A DNA stretch of 64,000 nucleotides from Dasypus novemcinctus (GCF_030445035.2 NC_080673.1:202552216-202616215); one strand, 5' to 3'; positions 33,555-45,105 are shown, counted from the first letter of the stretch. Notes: generated by a model from the sequence alone, not told the origin. Numbers and translations: made by a program.

Positions 33555-34470
33555 TGTATGAGTGTCCGACAGCTGCTGTAAGGAATTAAAACAACAAAAA
33601 TGGCCTCCTCTTGACATAAAGGTGCAATGGACACAACCAATCCAGTGTCCACATAGAAGAGGTGGCATTGGATTGGGAAAAGTGGACATAATGGACAAAG
33701 GGTATGGGGAAAGGCAGGAAGAGATGAGAGGTGGAGGCGTCTTCGGGACATGGAGCTGCCCTGGATGGTGCTTCAGAGGTAATCACCGGACATTGTAAAT
33801 CCTCACAGGGCCTACATGATGGAATAGAGGAGAGTATGGGCCATGATGTGAACCAATGTATATGAGGTGCAGAGGTGCCCAAAGATGTACTTACCAAATC
33901 CAATGGATGTGTCATGATGATGGGAACGAGTGTTGTTGGGGGGGGGGGGGAGAGGGGGGGTGGGGGGGTGGGGTTGAATGGGACCTCACATATATATTTT
34001 TAATGTAATATTATTACAAAGTCAATAAAAAATAAAAAAATTAAAAAAAAAAAAATAAAAACAACAAAAATGTATTCTCTCACAGTTCTGGAGGTCAGAA
34101 GTGGGCAAGTGGTGTTCCTGGGTCACAGCAGGGAGAACCCGTCCCATGCCAATTCCAGCTCCTGGTGCCTCCTGGCATTCCTTGGCTTGTGGCCACGTCA
34201 CTCCCATCTTCAAGGCCGGCATCTGCCAGTCTCTCTCTGCTCCGTCTTTCCATATCGCCTTCTCCTCTACAGGGGTCAAATCCCCCTTTACCTTCCTCTT
34301 CAAAGGACACTTGTGACGGCATTTGGGGCCCACACAGATAATCCAGGGTAATCTCCATCTCTAGAGTCTTTACTTAATCACACCTGCAAAGACCCTTTTC
34401 TCAAATAAGGTCACATTTAGACTCCTGAAATCAAGGCCTAAGATCTTTGGGGGCTGTTAACTAGCCTACT
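33555..34470 (-). mobile_element. MLT1-like LTR, split by a retroelement
   Basis: The left piece (33555-33602, with 'GTCCGACAGCTGCTGTAAGGAATTAAAAC') and right piece (34058-34470, with 'TTCTCTCACAGTTCTGGAGGTCAGAAG') are contiguous parts of an MLT1-type LTR in minus orientation. Family A is inserted between them. Confidence 0.65.
33603..34057 (+). mobile_element. Xenarthran poly(A) retroelement, family A, copy 4
   Basis: 5'-truncated copy flanked by a perfect 15-base target-site duplication, AAAACAACAAAAATG, at 33588-33602 and 34058-34072. It ends in an A-rich tail at 34018-34057. This proves L1-style retroposition for the family and places this insertion after the MLT1-like LTR. A G-rich run with 13 consecutive G lies at 33938-33950. 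Confidence 0.8.
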
Positions 34471-36845
34471 GCACCAATGGTCTGGGAAAGCCCCCCAACG
34501 CTGTTCTCCAGGAGAAGGTAACTCACCAGGCCACCTTCATTTTTCTTTGGATGCTTAGCACAGCCAGTGCCTGGAACTGGTGGGAACTCAATAAACTTTG
34601 GTTGAGTAAATGGAAGTCAGCTTTAAATATGGGTAGGCAGAATCTGAACACAGTGGAAGAAACCAGGGGACTGCAGGTGGGATAGGTGGATTGAAGGTGG
34701 GAGAAGCATATCTGGATGTCACAATAACGAGCTGGGACAACGTCCTGCAGGTAGGAAGGGGCTTTTATGAGGTCCGTGTGCCAGGTGACTCATTCATTCA
34801 CTCATTCACTTATTCAATCCTCAACAGCAAATCCAGGGCTTGGCTCTCTGGGGTAGTGAGTTCAGGCCTGCTAGAGGAGATGGCATTGAACAACTAGATC
34901 TTTCTCCGACCAGCGCTGTTTCAATAAGTTCTAGAATTTCTAGCAGTTATTGCTTCAAGTGTTGGGCTGCCTCTTTTTTATGTGCTTGAGATTTATGACT
35001 ACTGAATCTTTGTGGATTGTACCATGCACTGTTACATAATACCATTCTTTGTTCTTTTGAATGCTTTTCTGCTTTAAATTCCTCTTTATCCATTAGTAAT
35101 TTGCCGTTCTTGTAATTTTTTTTCAATTTCAAGTGGCAAATGTTGCCCACGGTGAAGCTTTATTTGTCACCACTTTTTGTATGTTCCTTGTAAATAGCAT
35201 CTACCTTGATTTTATTTTTTACCCCAATCTTCCAGGATTTTGAGGGAAAATTCAGCCCATCTGCATTTATTATGAAAGCCGATGTTCATGTTTATTTCTT
35301 TTCTTTCATTTCCTGTTTAATCTTACTAAGCTTTGTTACTGCTGTTATTTCCTTTTTTCCTCCTTCCTTAGTTTTGCTTCCCAAATCCTTCTCTCCACAT
35401 CCACCCACCACCGCCCCAACTTTTGTCCATTAATTCAGAAGTTCTTCTCCGCATCCTCTCTACCAGTTGCTGCTTTCCGATCCCTGATAGTCATCATCAA
35501 ACCAGTATCTCCTTGTTAAGCATTAAGAGTAAATGGTCACAATATCCCCCAACATGAAGTTTTACTTTCCAACTCTCCCCTCCCACAAAATCAGACCCTC
35601 TCCCCTCTTTCTCTCCCAGATGGGATGTGACCTTAGAATGGTCTGGATGCACTCCACTCCCTGCTCCCTCACCTCCTGGGTTTGCTAAGACAGGTACTGT
35701 TTTTTAAATTCCAGGCTAACACAGTTTTCCCTTTAGTATGTGGCTTGTGTTTCAAGAATCCTTGCTTAACAATGACTGGGCAAATTCCCAGGCTTGTTTG
35801 GATTTGACCACATACTCTGCCGGCTGTCATGCCCTAGCTTGACATCTCTGCTGGGAGTGAACTATATTGGAGGGACGGGCACTTCCTGGAGTGTTTTCCT
35901 GTGAAAGATAACATTGCTGGGCCCCTCGCTCAGTCTTGCCACACCGGACATGTTTATCTTTTGGTTTGACAGATGCATTCCAGCAGAGTCAGGGAAAGGA
36001 ATCTGGAATCACATGCTCAGCGCCTATACACTTTGTTCTAGACTCTTCTAGGAACCTGGGGCCATTCTGAAACTCCGTCCTTTGGAAGTGACCCATTCTT
36101 TCTGGAATTCTGAAGAATCTTGTCCTTGGAGTTTGGGATTTCACAGCAGGGCCTCAGCCCAGGGACATTTTCTCTGTTTCCCCCTGGCTCTTCTTGGCAC
36201 TCTTATCTGTGGGTGTCACCCTCTTGGGACTGTTCTTCAGGGTCTTTTTTCTTGATGATTTTCACGTGCTCTGCCTCTATCTTTCAAGGCGTCTACTCCA
36301 CCTTATGCAGTCGGCTAGTCTGCTCTCCCCTTGATGGAGTTCTGAGTTGACCTGCCACGTGGATGCCCCCAAAAGCCGAGCCTGGGTGCAGCTCGATGAT
36401 GGCTTCCTTCCTTCGTGAGCTTCTCAGGGGGTAGATGAGAAGATTGGGGGCTGGAGGGGGACAGCTGGGGACCAAATGTGAATGGTGAACTTTGAGCCAA
36501 GTCCTGAGGCAGAGTTGTCAGTGGATGGAGCTCATCTGCAAGAACTTTCCAGAATCTCTTCTCCCAACACGCTGGCAGCCCAATTGCTGGTAAGTTGCTT
36601 ACGGGCTCTCAGTCTCAGTTTCCACAACGGTAACCCAGGACAGGCATCTCAGGTTTGCGTGAGGACTGGCCACAGAGCAGACAGTCTAGGGAGCTGGGGG
36701 CCGCCGGCAGGGCCTCACATTCTCAAAGGCTGGCCTCAAGTTGAAGGCTGCTGCACCTCCAAACCACACCTCTTAGACCCCCAGAGCTCGGAATAAGAGG
36801 GTCTCCCAAAGCCCCTGTTCCTTGCATCACTCCACGGTGAGGTAT
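34471..36845. other. Unassigned stretch, partly old LINE-like
   Basis: The AT-rich section 34900-35420 resembles the complement of an old LINE body, for example 'TATCCATTAGTAATTTGCCGTTCTTG' and 'CCCATCTGCATTTATTATG'. I cannot assign a family. I see nothing gene-like in the rest. Confidence 0.3.
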
Positions 36846-36849
36846 ATAT

Positions 36850-36972
36850 AATTTTTTTTTTTTGAGGTAAGGGAGACTCAAAAAGGCTCAAAAAGGGGGG
36901 CAGGGGGGAAATGAACCCGGGACCTCCTAAGTGGGAAGGCGCTCAACCACTGAGCCACACCTGTCCCCGGAG
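36850..36972 (-). mobile_element. tRNA-derived SINE
   Basis: On the minus strand the head reads GGTGTGGCTCAGTGGTTGAGC, with an A box (TGGCTCAGTGG), and then GGTCCCGGGTTCATTTCC, a B-box-like region. The element ends in a run of A (the T run at 36852-36864). Short DAS type. Confidence 0.7.
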
Positions 36973-37100
36973 TTGGTTTTCTCCTTTGTTTGCTCCTTCG
37001 TCTTTGTTTTTCTTAGGAGGCACCAGGAACGGAACGGGGACTTCCCATGTGGGAAGCAGGCGCTCAACTGCTTGAGCCACATCCGCTACCGTTATTGATA
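36973..37100 (-). mobile_element. tRNA-derived SINE, adjacent second copy
   Basis: Minus-strand head GGATGTGGCTCAAGCAGTTGAGC, then CCCACATGGGAAGTCC and an A-rich end (AAACAAAGACGAAGG as seen on the minus strand). It is head-to-tail with the previous SINE and about 270 bases upstream of the WFS1 CpG island. Confidence 0.7.
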
Positions 37101-37551
37101 AGAGGGCCCACACACACCTTTGTGAAAAGCTTGCTACATTGCATTTGATGTGCATTTAAAGCAGGGCTTGGCTCCATGCAAAATTTACATGGAGGCAGTT
37201 TTTCCACCTCTGCTTTGTTACATTAGGGGAACCCTCTCTTGTCCCTGGCGAGGCTGGAATTAGGATGTCTCAAAAGAGCACAAGTTAATTATACTGGCAA
37301 ATGTAATGAAATTTAAGTTGGGGCCCCTGAGGCCTCAGTGGCGGACGGAAACGGAGCCCAGCCTCGCCAGGAACCCACAGCATAAGGCGAAAGGCCCCGC
37401 CCTGCGACGGGACGCCTGTGGGCGGGGCCGGGCCCGTGGGCGGGGCCGGCCGAGTCCTCTCAGAAACTTTCGCGGTGGGCGGGGCAGACCCGGCCCCTTC
37501 CCAGGCATCCACCGACCTGGCAGCGTGGGAGGAGGGCCGGAGGTAGTCAGG

Positions 37552-37570
37552 CGAGGCGCACCGTAATTGG
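37552..37570 (+). promoter_or_regulatory. WFS1: ERSE-like element in the WFS1 promoter
   Basis: CGAGG, nine bases, ATTGG. The ER stress response element is CCAAT-N9-CCACG, whose complement is CGTGG-N9-ATTGG, so this site differs by a single base and keeps the exact 9-base spacing. I recall that an ERSE-like motif of this form is reported in the human WFS1 promoter as a target of XBP1, which would tie the gene to the unfolded protein response. Confidence 0.7.
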
Positions 37571-37689
37571 CGGAAGCGCGCCCTGATTGGCAGGGGCGCC
37601 GGCCGCTCGGCGGACCGGGCCGGCGCCGCGTCCCTCGGGCCGCTTCGTGATTGGAGGGCCGGCGGAGGCCCCGCCCCTTGCCCCACCCC

Positions 37690-37857
37690 CTGCCTCCCAG
37701 GGCCGCGCTAGCCGGCGCCGGCAGCAGCCTGCCGGGTCGCTCGCCCCGCGCCGCTTCGCTCCCCGCTCTGGTCCCTCGCGCTCCTCCCGAGAACTTCGCG
37801 GCCGACCCAGAGGCCCGAGGGCGTCGCAGCGCCGAGGGCGGCCCCTTCGCTGGCCTA
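37690..37857 (+). other. WFS1: WFS1 exon 1 (non-coding), start approximate
   Basis: The 3' boundary is set by the donor CCTA/GTGAGT at 37858, the first good donor downstream of the CCAAT boxes. A second donor-like GTGAGT at 37879 is an alternative. The 5' end is a guess of roughly 170 bases, typical for this gene. No start codon in good context leads into a conserved frame, so the exon is taken as 5' UTR, as in other mammals. Confidence 0.5.
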
Positions 37858-38594
37858 GTGAGTACTTCGGGGCGGGGGTGAGTGCGCGAGGGCCTGGACA
37901 GAGACTCGGGACGGGCCGCCCGCCTCGGGCCTCAGTTTCCCGGCCGCACGGACGTGCGGTCCAGGCGTGCTGGTCCCCGCGGCCTCTGCTGGTCCCCGAG
38001 AGTTGGCAGGTCGGGGTCCCGCCCGCGCCTCCGAGCTCGAGACGATTCTCCGCGGCCGGAGTCGGGGTTCCCCGGGGTGCGCGCCCCGCCCGCGTCCGGG
38101 GTCCCGCGGCCCCCGCCAGGGCCTTCAGAGCTCCCGACCCCGCCTCGCCGCCAGCCCCCGTGGCGGGTGGGCAGGCCGAGGCCGGGGAGGCCGAGCGATC
38201 CGGGCGCCCCCGGCCCACCTGCCCCGTCCCGGCCCTTCCCGGTCCAGGGCTGCGGAGCGGTGGGTGCGAACTCCCAGTGCGGGCCCCCGGCCGGGGCAGC
38301 TCCTGCGCCAGCGTGAGCCCCCCAAGCCCGCCCGGGTGCTGGGCAGCAGCCACTCCCCGCCGGGGACCCCTCTCGTCGAGGGCGGGGCAGGGGCAGCCCT
38401 GGGCTCTGCCTGTCCCTCTCACTTCGGTTGGGACAGTGGAGGGTCCTGGGGAGCCCCGCACAGGCCCTCTGGGTGTTCTGGAGCCTTCTCTGCCGCCGCG
38501 TTCTTTGTGGTTGATGTGATGAGATTCCAGGGACTTGAGGTTTGTCCAGCACCACCCCCTCCCCCTCAGCACGGGCTTGAACCCTCGCAGTAGC

Positions 38595-38705
38595 GTTGGG
38601 GGTGGCAATTACGGTCCCCATCGCACACAGGAGGAAGCTGAGGCTCCTGGGTTTGGTGGCCTGCCTGGGACCCCGCCAGCTGGGGGTGAACCCGCAGCCC
38701 TGCTC
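38595..38705 (-). repeat. MIR SINE fragment
   Basis: Antisense core, 'GGCAATTACGGTCCCCATCGCACACAGGAGGAAGCTGAGGCTC'. Confidence 0.5.
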
Positions 38706-41689
38706 CTCCTCACCTTGGACCGTGACCCCTGGCATTTGGCCCGGGCTTTACAGCTTGTCCCCAGCTCCTCCTGCCTGCACCCATCACTCACCGAGCCGTG
38801 CCCGGGGCACCCTGTGTGCAGCTGCAGCCCAGGGCTGCCAACGGGAAGCGCCCCTGCTCGCCGCCCACCTGTGCCCATCTCAAAGGGGCTGAGCCCCTCT
38901 GGAGCCCCTTCACGTTGGACCCCGGATTTCAAGAGACGATTCATAATGGTGCAAGGTTTTTCTCTCTTGCTCCCTTGCCCTCTCCCGCACCTCAGGTGTG
39001 TGGACTTTACTGGGTACAGGAAAGACTAGGAAGGAGACGAAATCACTCCTTCCCACTTGGACTCTTCTGCCCATCGCAGGCCGGCTCGGGACGGACCTCC
39101 TGGGCTGGTGCTGGTCACGGGGAGCAGCACCCCCAGATAGGCTGACCCTGCGAGTGACACCAAACACCCCCCCACGGTGGTGCGGAGAAGGTCACAGGAG
39201 ATGCGGACCTTTACGCTTCACGCAGCACCCCCTGCCCGGTCCCCACTGCGGCCAGTGGTGTCACCCACCACAGCCCCCCACCATCCCCGGCTGCCCCCCG
39301 CATTGAGCCGGGGACGGAGCCTGTCTGCCCTGAAGCCTCTGTGAAGCCTGCCTGGTCCGGTCTCCTCTCTGCAGCCCTGGACACCCCCAGCCTCCTCCCC
39401 GACCACTCCTGTGTCCACACAGCCCCCCCGTGGAAAGTTCTTGAACGGTGCCACTTTGGTGCCACTTCTCGGCTCACTGCCTTCCTGGCTCCGGCGCTCG
39501 GGGCCTCCCTGACCTGTCTGCGGCTCACTCAGCCTCTTCTCCTGGCTTGTGTCCTCCACAGGCACTCACCCCCCAGCCCCCTTGAACTTCCTGGGTGTGC
39601 TGCTGGCTCGCTCCCTCTGCTCCTTTCTCCTGGGCACCTCTCCCTGCTGGAAGGCCCAGGACGCTGCCCTGTCCCAGCCTGGCTCACTCTCGCCAGGGTG
39701 GAGGGCAACGCAGGCGTAGCCAGGGCCTCTCTTGCAGACTCCACCCTTCCCCTTTGCTGGGGCGGGTGAGGGGCTCCTGTGCACAGCCCTGATTGCTGCT
39801 CTGCCTTCACCCTGCACGAGGGGGCGGCTCTCTAGGTGCCGCCCCTCCCGTCCAGACTGAGCTGCTGGCCGGCCATCGTGCATGGTTCTCTTGGTGGTGA
39901 GGGTGCCCCGGGCGGTGTTTGGCATAAGATGGGTCCTTAGGCCAGACCTGGGGCAGGCGCCAGGTGTGCAGGATGGCCGGGCCACTGGGGACAGCACTGG
40001 GCTGTCTCTGGCCGTCCAGGATCAGGGTCCCGGCATTCCCGGCTGGAGGCCCCCTTTGTTCACGTGAACTGGCCACAGTGGGAGAAGCTGGAATGTTCCT
40101 TGGTTTGGCCCTTAATCCTCTAGAGCAAAAATAGGTAGCTGGGAGCCACCAAGGGCTTTGTGCCCTTGTCTTGAGGAGCCAGCCCTGTGCCAGGGCGCGT
40201 GGCCAGGAGGGACCGGCCGGAGCAGACAGCCCAGCCCCCGAGACCCCTCCCCGCCTTCCCCAGGGCCCTGCTCCCTGGGCCCCCTCCTCAGGGCTGAGTT
40301 GCAGGTGGGTTTTTAAGTAGTACAGGTTTTTTAATTCCAAAAACATTGCACAGTCATTATAGAAAACTAAGGAAAGACATTTGAAGAAGAGAGAATGAAA
40401 ACAAAACCACCCATCATCCTTCCCACCCAGAGAAAACCATTGTTAATGCTCTGGGGGAATTGTCTTCCACCTTTTTCTGTAGGTGTGTTTTGTCTTCATC
40501 CTAAACAGATGCGGGATTGCCTCCCAGGCTGGTTTAAGTCTTGCTTAGCAGCACAGTGCAGCCATCTTCCTGGCCTTTGGGTTTTCATGCACAAGGTCAC
40601 GGCTGACTGCTCTCTGGGCAGTGCCACCACACGTGGACGGGCGCAGTTCTGGACAGTCTGAGCACTAGCCGTGTGACCGACACCCCGGGGTGAGTCCCGT
40701 GGCATCCCGGGTTGGCCCTGGGCTGGGTTCCGGGGTCAGTGCACGAGCAGCTTGAAGGCTTCCCACGGACGCGTTTCTAGGAGTGGGCTCAGGGGGCCAG
40801 GATGCCTCCTGGGAGCACGGAGCTGGGGCCGGCCGCGGCCAGGGTGTGAGCGTCTTGGCAGAGCGCACGCAGGCGCTGGGTCTCAGTGGACGTGAGGCCG
40901 TCCAGCCCTCCTGGTGGTGGCCCCTCGGCTGAGCTCCCTGGTGCTGGCCTTTTGTGTTTTGATGGGATAAAAATACCCCTCCGAGCTCGCGGGAGAAGAA
41001 CGCCAGCCTTTCTGCATCTGTGGACCCTGCACGGGGGCTGTTCCCAGCTGCCACCTCGGCCTCGGGGACGCCGGGTCCCACCCCTCCACTCGTGGCAGGG
41101 TTGGAGGAGGCGGGTGATGGTGCTCTGGTTCTGAGACCTGGGGGGCGCTTGCCGATGGCCACCCCAAGGCCACGTCTGCTGGCTCCCTGCCAGCACTCCT
41201 GCCCCGGGGCGCAGCAGCCCCAACCGCAATGGACATGAAGCCCCGATGGCTGCCAGGCGAGTCCATCGGCAGGGGCCCTGCAGCGAGCGGGAGGCAGCCC
41301 GGCTTCGGGGGTCCCAGGTCACGGGGGAAAGGCTCGCCAAGGAAGGGCCCCCGCGCCGTGGTGTGTGACCCAGCTGTGGAGAGGAGCTGCTCAGCTTGTT
41401 TGGCAGTTACAGGCCTGTGGCCCAGAAAAGGCCGGGCCCCCAGAACCTGAAAATGAACCTCCTCCACGCACCTGTCCTGACTGCCCAGAGAATTTCTTTA
41501 AACTCTTCATTTGGGCTGGAATGGGACGTGCTCGGTATGTGGCCCCGCAGCCCAGCCCGAGCCTGTGTGCTGACGCGCCTTCCGTCAGATGTTTGTCCAG
41601 CAGCAGGGAGTGACAGCTTGGAATTTTTAACTGCTTGGTAGTTCACACGTTGCTTTCTCCATCTTGTCCCGAATGCCCACAGCACCCCA

Positions 41690-41800
41690 GCGTGGGGTGG
41701 GGGGTACTATTCCCACTTCACAGGCGGGGAGACCATGACGCAGTGAGGCTGTCTCCCAGGAAAGCAGACCTGGGATCCACCCCCTGTGTTGCTTCTGCTT
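41690..41800 (-). repeat. MIR SINE fragment
   Basis: Antisense core, 'GTACTATTCCCACTTCACAGGCGGGGAGACCATG ... GACCTGGGATCCACC'. Confidence 0.6.
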
Positions 41801-42209
41801 GTAAAGTGCTGTCCTCTTGTCCCGGGCTGGTGCTGTGCCCCAGTCCAGCTCCTCTTGGGGGTACAAGACCCCCTCTAAGACCCTCTAGAGGGAGGGCTCC
41901 GACTGAGGATACTCTGAACGCAGAGTATTTACCTGAGTGCAGGTGAGGAAGACAAGGCTTCAGAGCAGAGGCGGCTGGGAAGCTCCCGGCAGGAGCAGCT
42001 GGAGCTCCTTGAATTGATCTGAAGGCTGTAGGGGTGGGAGGGATAGACGGACATTCTAGAAGGAAGGCTACAGGAGCAGAACGGGGGGCGGGGGGTGCGG
42101 GCCGATGCTGACCTGCAGTCAGGTTTGGGGAGTGAGCGGGCAGAGTGGAGGGCCAGGCGGGAGGGGAGGTTGCAGGGGCAGGCGGGGCCCAGGCTTCCAG
42201 AGGCCTGGA

Positions 42210-42310
42210 CTTCCCGGCGGGAAAGCCAGGGGCTCTGGCCTCAGGCCGTGTGGGTTTGAATCCCAGCTCAGCGCCACTGTCACGTAGCGGGCACAGAGGG
42301 TGGGCTGAGC
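42210..42310 (+). repeat. MIR SINE fragment
   Basis: Sense 5' half: 'GGGGCTCTGGCCTCAGGCCGTGTGGGTTTGAATCCCAGCTC'. Confidence 0.6.
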
Positions 42311-44039
42311 GGCAGGAAGCCGTTGGTGTGGGGAGAAGTCCCCAAGCAAGCTCTCCCCAAAGCGCCCCTCCTCCCCGGGCCTGGCGTGCTGGCGCCAGCC
42401 TGACCGGGTGCCCCTGGGCTCCCCAGCCTCGCCCTTCTGCCTCGTCCCTCTGCCTCGTCCCGCGGCGCCGGCCTGTCCGTTCTCGCTCCCTGACGTCCTT
42501 CCAGGCCGTCCCCGCGAGGTCTCTGATCAGCACCGGGGGCCATGCTCTTCCGCTTGGCCGCGCGGTGACCACCAGCAGCGTCTTGGAGGGGTCCCGTTCA
42601 GGTGGGCGCACGGCCACGGGGGCGCAGGGGACGGGGAGCGTGTCCGTGAGGCAGCCTTCGGCCTGCCACGGCATTTCTTAGAGGCCTTTCCTGAGTGGAA
42701 CTTTCTCGTCGGGAACGGGTGCAAGCTGAGGGTAGACGGCCTCCCGGCTCTGGAGCCAGGATGGTGGTGGCAGCTCCCCCCTGGCTGGGGGGGCCCCGGC
42801 CCACCCACCTCACGCCGAGAGCAGGCCGGCGCCCTCCGGGTGCTGGTGGCGGGTGGCCGTGCCTGGAAGGCACGCTGTCCTGGTCCTGACAAGATTGCAC
42901 TGGATTCAGGGGCCATCGGGGGAGCTAGTGGGACCGTGAGCTGGGACGCGGCCGCACGTGGTCTGGAGCGTCGGTATCTTCGTGAACGTCCGCGGCGTGT
43001 GCCCTGCGGGTGTGGGGCCGTCATGGCCTCGTCCCCCGCCTGCCGCCGGCCCTGCTCACCGGGGTCAGCCCGTGTGCTTCAGGGAGGCGTCCAGCAGAAC
43101 CGACCCGAGCTGCCCCCGGCTTTTGTTCCCAGAAGCTGAGCGCTGAGTCAGTTTCCCGGGCAGCTCCGCGCCGGTGACCCAACCGGGGTGGCTATGAAGG
43201 AAGAGCTCAGGCCCCTCCGAGGGAGGGACGGCCAGATTGAAATCTGTAGTGTTCTTTGGCCGGCCCAGATCCGACCTCGAGGGCGCGTTTGTCACGGGGA
43301 GTGGGCAGAAATGGCTGGCCGGCCCCCGGCGACAGGCGGGGGTAGACAGCTGGGGCCGCCCCGGTGACCGTCTCCGCAGATAGCCGCCAGCACCCCTGGG
43401 CGTGGCTGCTCGCCAGGACCTGGGTGATGGGAGGCGGCCATGGTCCTGCGCCTGGCACAGCTCTGGGCCTCTGGCCTCCTCTGGGACTCACAGCCGCCCC
43501 CTGCTGATGGGACGCTGAGCTGCAGAGGGAGGGTCGAGCCCGCCTGGGAGCACCAGGCCGCGGGCACCGAGCCCTAAGGGGCGCCTGCGGGCAGGCCTTC
43601 CCTGCGCCCAGGTCCTGGCTCTGTGGGCCCCTGAAGCCCATCCAGGGCCCCAGGCCCGTCCCGAGTCCGTGACTCCGGGTTGCCCTCGGGGTGCATGGGT
43701 GGTTTTTTCCAGGCCCGGGCGGCCGTGTTTACTGACTGGCCGAGCCCTTCCCACGGTCCCGAGACGTGCCCTGTGCCCTGTCTGTTGGTCAGTCCTCTGC
43801 CAGTGCTACCGACGTAAAGTATCCTGTTCTGCACCCTGTCCTAACACCGGTGGCGTGGACACTCCGTGCTTGGCGCTCTGAAGTGGGCAGGTCTGGCCGC
43901 AGATCTGGCTCTGTCCATTGTGTTCCCCCCCCTTCCCGGCTCCCCTTGCTCCCCAGCCCCCACCCCATCCCACCTGCCCGCATCTTCTTAACTTCCCCTC
44001 TGTGTGGGCACTGCTGCCTACTCCTGTGGGCTCTTCTCG

Positions 44040-44170
44040 TTGAGCCTCACCCCAAACCTGTGCGGTGTTATCTCATGCCCATTTCACAGACACGCACACC
44101 AAGGCCCAAGGTCACAGGGCTTTTCAAGATGCTAGGGCCTGAGACTGTGACTGCCCTGCGATGCTGAGCT
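44040..44170 (-). repeat. MIR SINE fragment
   Basis: Antisense core, 'TGCGGTGTTATCTCATGCCCATTTCACAGACACGC ... AAGGTCACAGGGC'. Confidence 0.6.
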
Positions 44171-44383
44171 AGCCCGCGAGAGGGGGCAGCCCTCGATGCC
44201 CTCCTCCACACACCTGCGCTGAGGCCCCGGGCTGCCGGGAGGCCGCAGGGGAGGGCACACGGCCCGGCAGGCGGCCCCTCCCGTTTGCCTGCCCCCTCTC
44301 CTCCCCTTACCAGGGGGTCCAAGCCGGAGCTGCGGGCCTCACCAGCCCTGGCACACCTCTGACCCTCTGTTCTTGCAGGCAGG

Positions 44384-44615
44384 ATGGACTCCAGCGCCAC
44401 GCCGCCGAGCCCGTCTCACCCACAGCCCACGCCCCCGCTGCAGCCCCAGGCCCGCGCGCGGCTCAACGCCACCACCTCGGTGGAGCAGGAGAAGAGCGAG
44501 GCGCCCCAAGCTCCTGGACCCCAAGCGGGACCCGGACCAGATGTTGGAGACACAGCCACCCCGGCCGGGTCCCGGGCCCAGCATGCCGGGAGCCGAGATG
44601 GAGCAGACGCAGCTG
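44384..44615 (+). CDS. WFS1: WFS1 coding exon 2 (start codon to codon 78, first base)
   Basis: The acceptor is CTCTGTTCTTGCAG at 44378 (a NAGGCAG repeat allows 44382), and the donor CAGCTG/GTAAGG follows 44615. The ATG at 44384 has an A at -3 and G at +4, a strong context, and begins MDSSATPPSP, matching human MDS. The 77 complete codons form the Pro/Ala/Gln-rich, probably disordered cytosolic N terminus. The segment with QPQARARLNAT and then APGPQAGPGP is shared with human; the rest has drifted. Length and phase 1 fit exon 3. The same stretch has another longer open frame, but only this one matches wolframin. Confidence 0.93.
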
Positions 44616-44914
44616 GTAAGGGGACAGGGGCTAGAGAGCTGACCTTGTCCTTAGCCCTGGCCAGAGCTGGCTGTGCAAACGGGAATGGTCCCCGGGCCCT
44701 GAGGGGTCCCGTGGTGGGCAGCGGCCCCTGGGGGTCAGGGTCTGCAGCCTTCGCCATAGCGGGGGTGGGCCCATGCTGCCCTGCTGTGGGTGTGGGCTGG
44801 CAGCGCCGGGCTCTCCATTCCATCAGGGCCTTTCAGCTTTCACGGGCGCAGTGGGCTTTGAGCCCACGTTCACCAGCAGAGATTGTGGCAGATGTCACAT
44901 TTCTTCATTGGCTT

Positions 44915-45105
44915 TTCTTTACTTTTTTTAAATTTTAGTTTTATCTAAGTGTATCATTCATAGATGAACATACATAATAAATGTACAATAAAAGTTGTGA
45001 ACTTAAACATGCCCATACATCACCCTTCCACCAACACCTTGCATTGTTGTGAAACATTTGTTACGTCTATGCAGGAGCATCATCAAGATTCTTTATTTCT
45101 AATCC
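44915..45105 (-). mobile_element. L1 3' UTR fragment
   Basis: 'CATACATCACCCTTCCACCAACACCTTGCATTG' matches the 3' UTR block at 3955 and, more loosely, 30795. A T-rich tract precedes it. Minus orientation. Confidence 0.65.

Larger units (their letters stand above)
37370..38450 (+). promoter_or_regulatory. WFS1: WFS1 CpG-island promoter
   Basis: Dense CpG and high GC, with no TATA box. GC boxes (GGGCGGGGC-type, Sp1) lie at about 37420-37428, 37438-37446 and 37477-37485. Three inverted CCAAT boxes (ATTGG, NF-Y type) lie at 37566-37570, 37586-37590 and 37650-37654. The island surrounds the presumed first exon and runs into intron 1. This is the layout of a broadly expressed, dispersed-start promoter. 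The exact start sites cannot be read from sequence. Confidence 0.85.
38451..44378. other. WFS1 intron 1, 3' part
   Basis: Mostly unassigned GC-rich sequence with a few MIR fragments. An AT-rich old repeat at about 40305-40500 ('AAAACTAAGGAAAGACATTTG') is not placed. I see no extra exon or embedded gene. Long open frames here overlap on both strands and have no conserved content. Confidence 0.5.

Noticed and set aside
36841-36851. TATATATAAT as a TATA box for WFS1
   Set aside because: It adjoins the A-rich end of a SINE, is about 0.9 kb from the CpG island start region, and the gene has a TATA-less promoter.
36850-37100. Functional tRNA genes
   Set aside because: The heads lack a full cloverleaf and run into SINE bodies with A-rich ends; they are tRNA-derived repeats.
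37547-38608. 353-codon minus-strand open frame over the WFS1 promoter
   Set aside because: CpG-island sequence rarely contains stops; the frame overlaps an equally long plus-strand frame and has no recognisable domain.
39200-39600. Candidate gene in WFS1 intron 1, from open frames on both strands
   Set aside because: No splice sites or conserved motif agree with the frames; composition alone explains them.
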